From Symbiodinium natans (taxonomy: Eukaryota; Sar; Dinophyceae; Suessiales; Symbiodiniaceae): DNA of 64,000 bases. Positions within the stretch are counted from its first letter, which is position 1; each line of letters begins with the position of its first letter. This document shows, piece after piece, positions 36,101 through 48,080 of the stretch. The stretch lies in assembly GCA_905221605.1 (NCBI GenBank), contig CAJNDS010002541.1, positions 304,501-368,500 of the forward strand, read 5' to 3'. The position numbers and the translations under genes are program-made. The notes under the pieces were generated by a model that saw nothing but the letters and a program-made list of their open reading frames with translations, had not been told where the DNA came from and ran no database searches.

Positions 36101-36730
36101 TCGGGCCCCAAAGCCTGATTGAAAGGAAACCTGGCAAGGGCAGCGAGCCCTGCGCCTCACCGAAGAGTATGGTGTAGGGCTTTGAGAGGACAGGGTTTAT
36201 GGTGTAGGGCCTAGGGTTTAACGAGCCCGAGACCCAAAGAGTGATCTACGGTGTGGGTTGAGAACTTTCCAATCACCAGTTGAAGCCGAAGGACTTTGGG
36301 GCTATGAGTCATGAGGGTTGTTTCGGGGGGTTCTTTACTGATGGCTGCTAGGGTTGTTAGGGTGTAGGGCCCTCGTCAAGGTGTTTGTTCCAGGTGTTTA
36401 GTGTTTCAGGCCTATTTCTACTTTTGCGGCCCAGACGGCAGGCTCCCATGCCAATCCATGTGGTGCCGAGATTGCCGAGAGTCACTTTGCTGGAAACTGA
36501 AACCGGGGATTGAGGGTTTAAGGGGGTTCGGCGATGGTCTCTAATTCGGGCCCCTTTTCCCGAATGCTCCGCAGAAGGGTTTTCGTTTTAAGGTTGGGTC
36601 CAGGGGCCAAGGAGGCGACCAAAATCCGCGCCAGCATCCGCAAGCGTTCGCAAGCATCTGCAGGCGTCCGCAAGTTCGCAAGCGTTCCCGAGTGTCGCGG
36701 GCGTGCCGCGATAGAGTCGCCAGGGGTGCT
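33111..36730. other. Degenerate telomere-like intergenic sequence
   Basis: Telomere-like motifs cluster at 33195-33235, 33350-33430, 34060-34120, 34860-34910 and 35930-36010 in both orientations, separated by 60-300 bp islands. A (TA)/(CATA) microsatellite lies at 35225-35282. No frame is convincing. Confidence 0.5.
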
Positions 36731-37050
36731 GGTCGCGAAACGCAGAACTGTCGTCGATTTTGGCGTCGTCGCGTCTCAAAAGTGTCAACAGTCACAGGGA
36801 TGGGGGGGCGGGTCCTGGTCGCGAAACGCAGAACTGTCGTCGATATTGGCTTCGTGTTCTGAGGGATGGAGGGGGGGGGGGGGGGTCGTGGTCGCGAAAC
36901 GCAGAACTGTCCACGCTTTTGGCCTAGTGTTCTGTCGTCGCGTCTCAATAGTGGCAACAGTCACAGGCACGAGGGGGGTCCTGCTCGCGAAACGCAGAAC
37001 TGTCCTCGCTTTTGGCTTGGTGTCGTGCCGTCGTGGACCTGTTGCTTTTG
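36731..37050. repeat. Minisatellite with GGTCGCGAAACGCAGAACTG core
   Basis: The core occurs at 36731, 36817, 36890 and 36983 (spacings 86, 73 and 93). Spacers contain TGTCGTCG, GCAACAGTCACAGG and variable G-runs. A 177-codon open frame spans it, but the unit lengths are not multiples of three and the repeats are read in different frames, so it is probably not coding. Confidence 0.8.
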
Positions 37051-40000
37051 GACTCCCTCATGCCTAAACCTTGACGCCTGACTGTTAAATGGGCGGTATC
37101 CTAAATTATGGTCCTTTTGGGCCTGACTAGAACATTTTCCTCGTACTATCAAGGCCCCTGGCATGCCTCGGCTTTACCCGCAGCGCGTGATGGGACAGGC
37201 TCGCCTCAAGGACTGCATATGCAGGGCTTCAAGTGGGGTTTCCGAAAGGGGTGGATACTGTATTGGAGTCTTCATTATCAGGAGTATATTCCTGGGGCCC
37301 TGATCGTAAGCCCTACAGTAGGCACCCCAAACCCAACCCTAAAACTCGAACCCTTGAGGGCTTGGAGCTTGAGGCCTTCTGGTGTACTGCACGCAAGGTC
37401 ACGTGAGGTTGGGTTAGAGGATAGGGGTTTAGGAATTTGGGCTTTGCCTGTCCGGTATACTACTCTAGTCTATCGTGCATTCCATCACCTCGGCTCATCT
37501 GCTTCGAGCAACTGCGAGTATATGTACGAATGATCAGACACTGCACAATACCAGAAACACAACTCTGGATCCTAGGCTCTGGGAAAAAATGGGCGCAGAG
37601 GAGCGATTCCAGTCAGCTGACAAGACTGACAATACACCCCTACACATCTGACCTTGAACTCTGTCAGATTTGGTTTGTGGTGAACTCCGTCGCGGCCACA
37701 AGCCCCTAGGCCCCCAAAGAAACGAATCCAAAACCCCAAACCCTGGAGATGCTGAGTTGTGATCCCTGAAACTCAAAGACGCGGAAGGCCTCAACGCCTA
37801 GACTCCAAACCCTAGATCGCCCCAACTCCGCAAACAAACTCCGAACGTCGCTATCATTTTGATTTTTGTTTAGGATGTGCGGATATGATTAGGCTGAAAT
37901 CTCCTGTGATGATTCATACTCGGCTTTCCTTGCCTTGAGACAGGCCTTCATCGAGCGCATTCCTGAGCCAAGACATTAGAATTGTGGTTTAGGGTTTAAG
38001 ACCCCTGACTGACTTACCTTGGGGACTACATGAACGCTAGAAGGGTTTATGGTCCATAGGCTGGAATGGGGATTTTACTCGTCTGTTGCTCTCCAAGGTA
38101 TGACCCTACACATCTTCAGACGCCCCAGCCCTACACCCTAAGTTCAGGGTTTTAGGTGGCCCTTGGGGTATATTATATGCTCACTTATTGGGTTTAAGAG
38201 GATCCTTGTTCGGAATATGTTTCAGAGGGTTGCCGACCTAGGGGCCTAACCACTTAAAGAAACCTGACACTCAGATGTTCACGGCCGGTTCCTATTAGGG
38301 GAAGGGGATTGCAAAGATGGCATCCCTTTGTCCTTTCGATACTAAGGGGACCCTAAACCCGGAAGCCCTGAACCCCTAAACCCTCATCCCTTAAAACCCT
38401 CAAACCTCACCCTAACCCCTAAACCCTGCAACCCTAAAACCTAAAGGTTTCGGGTTTAGTCTAGGCTGAGTCTTTCAGAGGGATCCAGATTGGAGGGTTG
38501 GTGTCTAGGGCCAAACCCTAAGCCCCCTCAGCCCCTGGACCGCTCCAGCCCTAGACGCCCCTTAAGCCTAAACCTTAAGCCCAAAGCTCGAAGAAGCTCC
38601 CCACAAAGCCAACCGAGAATAAGGCTGTAAGGGCTCTTATTCTAGGTTTTTTGGGCCCGCAAGCCAAAATATACCCTAAACCGTAAATGCTAAACCCTAA
38701 CACCTTTTATAAGTGGCTTCTGGGCGAGCCCTTCAACCAGAGCCATGCCCTAAACCCTACGCCCTAAACCCTGAACCTTGAACCAAAAGTTGCCCCAACA
38801 GCTCTACCAAACCCAGGCCAAAGCCTGCTCCTGGTGGGGGCCTGCACGTTTGGGCTTTCACGTTGCAAGGCTGATCAAGGGTTTCGGGGTTTAGGGTTTA
38901 GGAATGAGGGCGCAAGCCCTAAGAGTTCTTGCGGCTGCCTTTTCGAGCCAGTTCAGAGTGAAACCAAAAAAGCAGGCAGTTTTAGGCTCGGAGCCTTCTC
39001 GCGACAGGACGGACTTTATAATCAACAAGGTGTCACGCCGTATAGTTTAAGATCAGTGTTGAGGTGTTGGACTCGCTAGCTGGCAGCGTTTCTTTGTCTT
39101 TGCTGTACAGGACTTACATACAGACGGCCTACAGAAGCAGCAAAGGTCGGCAAAGCAGACTGAAGACCCTGGATGATATTGTCGCTGCCTTCAGGGGTAT
39201 GCTTGTTTGGGGCAACATACCTATGATTGCTCGGCGGCATCGTGCTACCTCTTGAACAGAAGGGTTTACCGCTTGAACAGAAGGGGTAAGCTTATAGTCA
39301 TTGCGCGTCGCGGATCCCTAAACCTAAACACCAAACCCTAAACACTGCCAGGGAAGATCATGCTTCTCGGAAGCAAATTGAGGGTTTCTCGAAATTTTTG
39401 GTTTCTAGAATGCAATATTCCTTAGAGTTTAGGTTCCCGCCCAAAAGGGCCCATAGTTTGGACTCAACCCCCCCAAATTAGAAGCAGGGGTTGCCCAAGT
39501 CGGGTTTAGGGTTTAAGGTTTTAGGACGAGTGATGTCGGAGATTGGGATCATGACTTTGGGGGACCATAAGAACCCTAAAGTTGGGATCATGCGCCCCGT
39601 GCTACTGTGTTCCCTAGGGTGCATGGACCATAAACTGAAAAACATTTTTTAGGGTTCATTCAGTCCGCAAAGGGATCGTGGATAGGGAAACTGGAGCTGT
39701 GTAGTAGGATGCAGAGACTTGATAAGATGTACGCTGGTGTCCTCGATTATGGCGCCCCGCGCGCACGCACATGTGTTGTCGGAAATGCTCGAATACACTG
39801 CACCTGCCTCTATGCTGTAACATGTTTGAAGCACCCTTGCATCGTTCTGTTTATTGCCCGGAGAAATTATTGTGAGGGGCGCGGCGAAGTCTTGAGCCCC
39901 AAAATTTTGACCTTGAATCCCCGCCCCCCAAGAAGGCCTTAACCCCCAAAAAATATAGAGCCCGTTCAACAGCATCACTCCAGACATTGCAGAGTTGCAG

Positions 40001-42272
40001 CAATCGAAGCGGGGACCCAAGAAAACCTCAAGCCCTCTTTGTTCCCTAATCCCTAAGCCCTAAACCCTATAAGCCCTAAACCCTAAACTCCCAAAGTACC
40101 CACAAACGCAATGTCGTGGTCTAGGTAGACTGAGCCCTGAACTCTAAAAGTCTATAAGCCCTATAGGTTTACGGTTCAGCGTTAAGAGTTTAGGGTTTAG
40201 GGTCTAAGTTGGCCCTTGAGAGTTGTTTAACAAACTTTCCCTCATTGGGTCGCAGGATCCTATTTAGGAACATTTCTCTCTTGGTTTTACGAGCCAGCCC
40301 AGGGGCTTTAGTTCCCCCGAAAGGTACCAGGCGGCCCATTCTCCGGCCCATTTTCCGGCCCAGGCCGGTGCCCGAATCCTTGAAGGTTTAGGGCATTGGG
40401 GTTTATAAGGGTTTCGCATTTTGGGAGTACACAGACACTCTTTAGACACTAAGCCCGCAACCCCTAAACCCGGGACCTACACTAAACCCTAAACCCAGAC
40501 AACGGGAGACAAGACGCTCAGGAACCCGGCAAAGGGCCTCCCACATGAAGGGAGACAAGGGGAGACAAAGGGAGACAAGAAACCCAGGAACCCGGCAACG
40601 CCTACCAGAATGCCAACAACCGGCAATTCCTTAAACGAATCTAGGACCCCAACAGTACAACTGTTTGGGGAAAGATCCCCAGGAAGAGGATCCCCTCATA
40701 ATCAGGACCCCAAGAAGGTACACTAATTTCGGAAACTCCCCATATGGTCAGTTTGTTTTTCGAGTCCTTTGTTATGTGCCTTGCATCTAGGGGGGCTGAC
40801 AAGCAGGGTTTAGGGTTTAGTTTAGGGTTTATAGGGTTTAGGGTTTATAGGGTTTATAGGGTTTAGGGTTTTAGGGCCGTAAGATTATTGGGAGCCCTAA
40901 TCAAACCCCAAAATATTCGGGGGCGTGGGTTGAAGCCTACTGAAGCCTACCTAAGAGAGCTTCTTGGCATTGCCACGAACACCTCGTCGTGTTCCGAAAG
41001 CTTCCTGCGAAGGTCTCTTTACCCGAAGACTGACCCTAAGCCCTAAACCATATCTCCAAAGCCGAGCAAGACTGGCCTAGAGACGCGCATAGCCAGAAGC
41101 TCCAGCTTGACCCGTAGCTGGAATTGTCGTCCCCACACCTGAACCCTAAAACCCGGAACCCTAAACCTTAAATCCCTAAACCCCAAGCCCCAAGCCCTAA
41201 AACCCTACCTGAACCCTAAACCCTATATCGCAAACCTTATGCTTTCCACGTGGGAGCTTGGTATTCCGCCCACGGTCTTCACCGCCATTCCAGCACCAGT
41301 GCAGATGCGGTGCCCCCAACCCCTTCTTGACCCGTTTAGGGTTGTGGTATAACCAATTATATTTACTCTGGGGTCTAAAGTCTACGAATACTCCCTAAAC
41401 CTTCAGCCCTAAACCCTTAATTCCAACTGTAAGAGTTGGCGCGTGATGCCCTGGATCTGGGACTGGGACTTTGCAGGAAACAGACAGGACCCTTTTTGAT
41501 TCTCACCCTGAACCCTGAAACCCAAACCCTAAAAACCTTAAACCTCTGCATGCTGGTAGGGTTTAGGGTCTAGTGGTTAGGGTTTACATAGGGTGTAGGG
41601 TGGTTCTTCAATCCCTAGTCCCGATCCTTGTTTGCTGGGCTTGTGTGATTTATGGCCAGACGGGGTTGAGGGACTAGGGTAGTCTAGGGAAGCTCGCTGA
41701 ATCGCAAGTGCGCAGTCCTGAACCCAAAACCCAAAACCCAAACACCATCGAGCCCCCCGGCCATCAGACACGATGCCATGTGGTCAGTATCTAAGTTTTG
41801 TGTTTAGGTTTCAGGGTTTAGGCTCCGATTATAATACGACCCCGAGATGTTGAAGGTACTTAACAGGGACGTAACCTTAAACCCTGAGCTCGAAACCCTA
41901 AACTGGCCATGTCATTCAGGCTCCAACCTGGGCCTTGCGCGCAGCACCAGGCGGAGCGGACTTTCGAGAGCCCGAAACCCTGATGGCGGCCAAGAAGGGT
42001 TTGGGGACACCGCCCTACAAGCCCAGTTTTAGCTATGTATTGGGATTCTCGGTTACTCTCCCAAGAATACGATGTTACAGGTTTATTAGTCGTCTCCAGC
42101 AGGTACATTAAGTTACTATAAAGGCAAGACGCTAAGTCTAACCCCTAGGCCCTTATGATGAACTCAACAACCCAAAAGAGAAGCCCTGGACTGTCAAAGA
42201 GGCTTAGGGTTCATTTCATGACAAGGAAAGTGGGCTTCGGGTCAAGAAGAGCCCCTAGACCCTAAACCCTAA
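37051..42272. other. Degenerate telomere-like intergenic sequence
   Basis: Telomere-like clusters occur near 38345-38440, 38680-38790, 40040-40095, 40195-40205, 40805-40880 and 41130-41230. Unique islands lie between them, including 37108-37560 and 39070-39255 plus, where open frames have no recognisable domains. A small GGGAGACAA repeat lies at 40545-40585. The tract ends in CCCTAAACCCTAA, the target of the retrotransposon that follows. Confidence 0.5.
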
Positions 42273-42521
42273 TGTTGAAAGGCATGATCCATGTCGTCAT
42301 CTGATGAGGTGGGTCCCAAGGGTGCATGTGGTTCCATGGCAGCACAAAGGCGGCTCCCGAATTTTCCACTCAAAGCGAACGTCGACATGTTGTAGTGTGA
42401 TATGCTCGATGGCCTCTGTGCATACATCGAACATGGCTTCATGCCTATCAGTTGCTCGCTGCTCTACAGCGACTGAAAGAAAAAGCGGAGGGCCGGCATT
42501 ACAAACCACCACCTTTCATCA
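42273..42521 (-). repeat. 3' LTR of the copia-type element
   Basis: 249 bp, about 96% identical by eye to the other LTR apart from an 11-12 bp deletion near GGCCGGCATT. Flanked outside by the target duplication CCTAA. Confidence 0.9.
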
Positions 42522-42569
42522 CTCCTCCTGATTTGTCCGCCAGGTCACTTCACTCCACTATACATATCA

Positions 42570-43426
42570 TCAAATCGTTCTTGCTGGGTAGAGCTGCCGA
42601 CCTCCATTTCGGCAGCAAGCACAAAATGTGCGAACTTGAACATGTGCAGCATTCCGAAGGCCCCAACAGTCCCTCATGACGTGCACGTGGTCTCCTCCAT
42701 TCGAGACATAGCACGGTCCCGGATGCCACGTTTGAACCTCTCGTTCAACTTCACGAATCTCCACCCTCGTAGGCTCAACTGACATCAACCGCGTCATGCC
42801 CATGTTGCACTGGACCTCAGCGTCCACCATCATAGGCTGTGGAGCAGACCATTGAAGACGATCATTGAGTTGCTCCGCCAACTCGTCCTCCACCATGTTG
42901 CGAAGCCGTTCCAAATGCCGATTCCTCCTAGGATCCCAACGACGACCTAACCACTTGGAGGCCTTGCCATAAGCCCACCTCATGAGCTCCCAGACACCCA
43001 CCATCGCAATAGACGCCATCATCATGAGGGCATAGAACTCGATTGAGCCATCCAACTGCAACGGTGCCTCCAAGGTTTCAGCCTTCGCCCCACAAATCCA
43101 ACCACACAGCAACAATATCCGGAGGATCTTGGCCGTCAAGCCCGATGAAACCAACGTTTGTAGTCCCCATTGACGGCGCAACTCCTCGTGGCGATCCTTG
43201 GGCAGGGCTTTTGTCAATAAGTCGGCCTTTGGAATTGGCCTTTGCAGTGAAGGACCTTCAGGAATCCGGATTGGGCCTGTTCACGCAGGTACGAGGCACG
43301 GACCTTCAAATGACGGGTCCTCCATGACCCAGCCCCGTCGGAACTGAGTCCAACCGCCGCCATATTGTCGATCTGCAACGCCAGCGTTTCGACCTGGATA
43401 TTAAGTTGTCGGATCACGGCCATCAC
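42570..43426 (-). pseudogene. RNase H C-terminal remnant and C-terminal extension
   Basis: Frame 43214-43426 contains ALQIDNMAAVGLSSDGAGSW followed by RTRHLKVRASYLREQ, the end of a copia RNase H. Frame 42570-43217 starts with TKALPKDRHEELRRQWGL, the usual end of copia pol, and continues into two hydrophobic segments and a Cys/His-rich tail (CYVSNGGDHVHV..., CACC). The same end plus membrane segment appears in the fragment at 53061. The reverse transcriptase palm with its YVDD motif is absent between the acidic linker and this region. Confidence 0.8.
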
Positions 43427-43430
43427 CGCC

Positions 43431-44317
43431 CTAGCACACTGCGTCCATTGGCTCGGTGTTCTCCTCGGGGCTCCTCATCGTCACGATCCGTGTACTCGTC
43501 CTCCGACAGCTCATTGTACTAGTCAGGATCAGGGTCATCAGGGATCTTTTCTTCCTCGTCTTCGGTGTCGTCATCGTCGGGGTCGTCATCATCATCCTCT
43601 TCGCCCTCCTCCCCCTCAAGTGGAGATTCCGGTTCAAGAGGAACCCTAACTCCATCAGTCGCTCTCGGTCCTCCTCCATCAACTTTTCCACTCCAGAGGG
43701 CGTATAACCAACCAGCAACCAATCATTTGCCGAGTTGGGAGTGAAGCCGTAGAATTTCTTCGGGTTGAAGCCGGTGGCACGCTCCGCAATGTTGTAGTAA
43801 CGCCCCGAACATTGACTTCCATCAGGTAGTTGTTGAATCGCTTCACCCCTCTCAGCGACACCCCTCGTAGGATTTGACTGATCATCTCCAGATACCCATA
43901 GTCCCCGCTGCGACCTATCCGAGATCTCCACCACATAGTTCCAAGACCCTCGTTGAATATGCGCATCAGTGTGCGGAGGAATTGCATTGCCCGTGAACAC
44001 CCCCAGCGTTGCCTATGTGACGGAGCCCTCCGGAAAGTGGTCGGTAGCCCTTTTGAGGTAATTATTCATTCAGGTACTTCACGACTGGTTCCTTGTTCCG
44101 GGTCTGGACCGTAATACCTCTATTTCCCCCCCTGGCAATAGGCTCCAAAAGCTTGGAAACAACCTTCTCCTCTTCGCGTTCTCACCTTTGCTGCCACCAC
44201 CAACTTCTCTAACATCTCCAAGCATCCCTCCTTCGAGAAATCTTCCATGCTCAGCAGATGTTGAGCAAGAGCCTTTACCTCAGCAAGTGTTTCCCGACTT
44301 CTGGCTCGAGACCGCAC
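43431..44317 (-). pseudogene. Extra domain between integrase and RNase H, oxygenase-like
   Basis: Frames 44120-44317 and 43431-44000 together give a domain not found in ordinary copia elements. It starts with a helical segment (MEDFSKEGCLEMLEKLVVAA), then a Gly-rich part, then NAIPPHTDAH, and later GFNPKKFYGFTP and WLLVGYTPSGVEKL. The H-x-D (PHTDAH), a beta-rich middle and a FNP...Y...YTP end resemble the double-stranded beta-helix of 2-oxoglutarate/Fe(II) oxygenases, with Tyr where a distal His might be. An acidic linker (EEGEEDDDDDPDDDDTEDEE in another frame) follows. The family assignment is a hypothesis. Confidence 0.5.
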
Positions 44318-44563
44318 GGCTCAAATCATTGGTGTGGACGAACTTCGTGGCGAAGAAGAAGGTTCTATGGTCCTTGACGATGGTGAATCTTCTCTTCGAT
44401 CAGGTGGTTGTTCCGATCCGGCGCCGTCGTGGTAGTGCTTCACGCGCAGGAGAAGCGGAGGACTCCCTTGCCGAAGGTCTGGGAGGATCCTTCACATCCG
44501 AGGGCTTTGTCGTTGACTTCAGTCTCCATGCCGGTTCCACGACCAAGGGAGGAGCCACATCCT

Positions 44564-45586
44564 TCAGTGGTGGTGGTTCCACGGGTCCTCACGTGGGCGG
44601 TCTGAACATACCCCCCCTCCATCCTTCAAGATGCAATGTCCACCTCGAACATCCGTCGATGGCCCCAGGTATTTCTCCCTTGTCCACTTCGGTCCCAAAT
44701 CTTCAACCGCTCCAGTTTTGTAGCGCTCGATCTTAACGCAGCAAGGAGAACCGAAAGGCGCCACCATTGGGCTTGGCAAGCCCATCCTGTCGCACCATTG
44801 GATCGAAGCGGCGGCATTTAGTGCAAGCGGCCACGCGGATTTGTGCACTGCGCCCGAGTCAAGAAGTACTCTGACCCGTTTTTTCAAATATTTCACGCCC
44901 GCTTCCGCTGCACCGTTCGACGCCGGGTTGTCGCCCTCCGTGGTCGTAGGCAACATTCCCTTTCCCAAGACCCAGTTCCTGACCATCTTACTCCGCAGCT
45001 CACCAGCTCTATCTCCATGTACTCGGTGCATTGGAAATCCAAGGGCCTTCGCATCCACATAGATCCTCTGCAATGCTGGTAAAACACTGGTGGCTTTCTT
45101 GTTCCTCATCGGCGCCGCGAAGTAAGCAGTGTCCAAGGGGATGGGAGTCGTGAATCCTTCCCTCATCTTCTTCCACGCTTTCTTTTCCTCCTCCTCCTCA
45201 GACGGCATACCATCCTCTAGCGTTTCATCCGGACCGGGTTCAACGCCTGCCCCAAACGCATCCACATCTCCAGGCTGCTCCTCCCCGTCCGAGAACTCCT
45301 CGTCCTCATCTTTCAGCAATGGGAAACCAGCCTCAGGACTAACTCCTTCAAGACGCGGAAACCTGTAGGCCCCTCTCAGGAAGTATCGCAATCCCTTTGA
45401 ATCCGGAGTGACTCCTTGATGCTTCAGAGGGCCAGCAACATCAATGCTCAACGTGTAGGCCATGGGATGGAGGCTTGATCTATGCTGTCGCCCCGCTGCC
45501 GCGTTCCTCACGCAGACAGCACAGGTGCGTTCAAACGGCTGGTGACTGTTGAGAACATGGGTTCTCCAAGCCGCCTCACTGGCCAA
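44564..45586 (-). pseudogene. Copia-type integrase domain
   Basis: The frame of 340 codons begins with the zinc-binding HHCC motif (H10-x4-H15-x6-C22-x2-C25). The catalytic core has D49 in SIDVAGP, D192 in VHGDRAGE and E228 in NGAAEAG, with the diagnostic 35 residues between the last two. The gap between the first two Asp residues is about 140 residues instead of about 60, owing to an acidic Glu/Asp-rich insertion at about 93-140. The intact triad suggests this domain decayed later than the rest. It would join the cDNA to target DNA. Confidence 0.85.
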
Positions 45587-46167
45587 CCCTCAATGCCTGC
45601 CTCCTCGACAAACGATTGATAAGATCCATCCGCCGCCCAGGTTGCACCCACCTTCTTCGAGGCAGGCTTCTCCAAGACTAAGGCCGTCTCGATGCGACCT
45701 CCACTGATCTTCTTGCGAAATCTCGCCAATGTAGTAGTGCACCTTCGCCCTAAAGGGTTCGTCTTCACGATGTTGCGACTCACTGCGGGCCAAGTCCTGC
45801 AGCACCATAGCTGAAATCTTCCCCTCCAGCGCCGCCCGTACTTTAATAACACCTTCCAAAGTTCCTCCTCCGGAAGATCTCCCTTGATCCTGTCCAGGTC
45901 CAGCACCACTGCATCGTGCGTGCCGAGACGCTTCCGTCGACGACGATTGACCGGCAAGGCCTTGAAGCGTTCCCATGGTTCCATATTGCCGAAGTCATGG
46001 AGCAGAACCGTCTCCTCCTCATCCAAGGCCTTCAGGAATGCCGCCTTATTGATCGCCTCCTTCATATCCTTCACGTCCCGGGTGTCCACATATCGTTGCA
46101 GCGCTGTCCACCAGCTCACAGTGACCTCCTGCAAGTGTCGGGCTGAGGCCGCAGTCACATCCCTCAA
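45508..46167 (-). pseudogene. pol linker between protease and integrase (decayed)
   Basis: Contains KALPVNRRRRKRL and VVLDLDRIKGDLPEEELWKV, which align in position with the WSRRKRRS and VEVDLNLSSHFDMLKKDGIF parts of the intact element. The intervening VHLFSG motif and the following GGPP motif are missing, apparently by deletions. A frameshift lies near 45800-45980, where an alternative frame continues the homology. Confidence 0.6.
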
Positions 46168-46348
46168 TTGCTGCAGCTTCTCCTGCTTTCCATCAGGACA
46201 AATGAGCCAACAGCCCTCCGAAGTCCACGACTACGCGTATTTCAAGGAGTCAATCACCTTGCCGAGCGGGACGATTGTTTGCAACCCTGGGGTTTTTGAG
46301 TCCACCAGTCGGACTGCTGCGTTGTTGCCTTGCCTTCACCAGCCAGTG

Positions 46349-46747
46349 TCACGTCCACATGCTTCGAAGACAATCTCTCCCACTCCGAGGCTCCTCGAAG
46401 TGCATGCGCTCCCCAGGACCTTCCACAGTTCCATCCACACGTAGAACTTGCACACGGCGTATCTCCTCCAACGCCTTAGTCATCAGACTCTTCATCTCCG
46501 TGGCCTCCGGGCTCTCAAACGCGATCGCCTTCATGGGTCTCTGACCACCTGTAGCAGTCAACGTTCCATCGGCACCCATAGCTGTGGTAGCAGTTGAGGA
46601 AGTCGTCGAAGCTTCACGTCCTGACTCTGCGGCCGTTTCCTTCTCCTTCCGCTTGGAACCGGGCACTGTGCAATCCTTGGCTATATGGCTTGTAGAACCA
46701 CACGCCAAACACTTTGCCTTCTTCTCCTCCTTCGAAAGCCCAGCCAT
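46349..46747 (-). pseudogene. gag CCHC zinc knuckle and linker
   Basis: CLACGSTSHIAKDC is a C-x2-C-x4-H-x4-C zinc knuckle, a nucleic-acid-binding motif typical of gag. A Thr/Ser/Ala-rich linker follows. The frame then breaks where the aspartic protease should be; fragments resembling VDVTLAGEGKA remain, but no D-S/T-G motif is present. Confidence 0.8.
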
Positions 46748-47758
46748 AGAGTGCTTGTAACGACACTTGTTCCCCTATTGCAGCCCTTGTCTTTCAGGTA
46801 GAACCGACACACATCCGAGGTGCTGGTAGGCGAAGGGGATTTCGGTGATTGCTCCGGACTCGTACTCAGGCCTGGCGCTGCTGTCAGATCCTTGATCGCA
46901 GGCGTAGTGGTCGAGGATGACGAAGGCTCCTTGGTAGTGGTCCCTGCCTGGGTCTCCAACTCAGCTAAAAGGTGTTGATGATATTGCAGCACCGTAGAGG
47001 GCTGGGGATTGTTATCCACCTGTAGCGAAGCTCTCACCAAGGACACTCTGAACGCGAGCTCGCTGTCCGACCGGATCACCCGCTGCGTTAACTTGTCGAG
47101 GCCCTTCATCAGGATAGAAGCATCAGGTTCCACAATACCCAACGTACGTGCCCTCTTCAACCACAACAACCACCGGCGAAGCCCCTGAGCTGCGTGAGAC
47201 GAAGACGTACTTTCACCCGGGGACTCCAGATTCTTGAGGATTAAGGACTTCTCCTGCTTGTTGCCCGGCTGGTACACCGTCAAGATCCTGCACATCACCC
47301 CCATTGCTGTCATGTCACCGTGGGTGATGATGTCACGCCTCAAGGAATCTGGAATGGCTGACAACAGCATGGCCACTGCCCTTCGCTCCACCCTTGACCA
47401 TTCGGGTTTTTGCAACTGGCCCTCAGCGACCGGCTTCAACTGCAACCGCTGCAAAGGACTGGCTGCTGCAAACTCCTGATACCACAACGAGGATTGTCGC
47501 AGCGTCTCCCCACCGCAGCCCCGAAGTGTCAGAGATATCTTCAAGAATCGGACCAATGTGCGGCGTCCAATGCACCATGTCGATGGCCGCTGTCTCGGGG
47601 TCATACTCCGGGAGCTTCGGAAGTTCCTGCGCCCCAGGCTTAACAGCTTCGGGCTGCCCAGGTTTTGCAGCTCCTTGGTTCTTCTTCAAGAGCTCCTCGA
47701 TTCCTTTGGCCATCGACAGCAACACCCAGTCTGCAGTAGTCATACCATCAGGTCCCAC
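46681..47758 (-). pseudogene. gag capsid-like domain and CCCH finger (frameshifted)
   Basis: Two overlapping frames (47423-47758 and 46681-47604) together cover a copia-type gag. Segments such as CRILTVYQPGNKQEKSLILK and TVLQYHQHLLAELETQ align with RLMAVYQPGGAQDRAQLLKQ and NVLKYFQHLLAECEQL of the intact element at 59253. The frame ends within a CCCH finger: CRFYLKDKGCNRG, after which a single-base shift is needed to reach the remaining Cys and His in the next frame. Confidence 0.8.
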
Positions 47759-48080
47759 GCTTTCTGGACCTGGTGCATTGCGAGGTGGAAAAGATCACGA
47801 AGGGACCGACCAAACTGGGATTCGTAAACGCCTCCAGAGTTCACCCGGTGCTGTTCAGTAAGAGACCAGGTAGTGCATGTGATTGCTCCGGTAGTCCACG
47901 AGAGTAAACTTGCCCTGGAAATCCTACAGGACCACCAACACTCCCTTGCCTCAGCGATTCATCTATCCTAGGCCCAGGTAGTGCGCGTGATTGCTCTGGT
48001 AGTCCATGAGATTGAGCTTGCCCCCCAAGCAATCCTGATGCGAACCCATGGCCGCTCGCCCAGGCAGTGCACGTGATTGC

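Noticed and set aside
39892-39908. CTTGAGCCCCAAAAT on minus as a leader relic
   Set aside because: Needs a 2-nt insertion, so it is too weak.
42297-42531. Small frames on both strands, also present at 49157-49397
   Set aside because: They lie in the LTRs and are duplicated only because the LTRs are.
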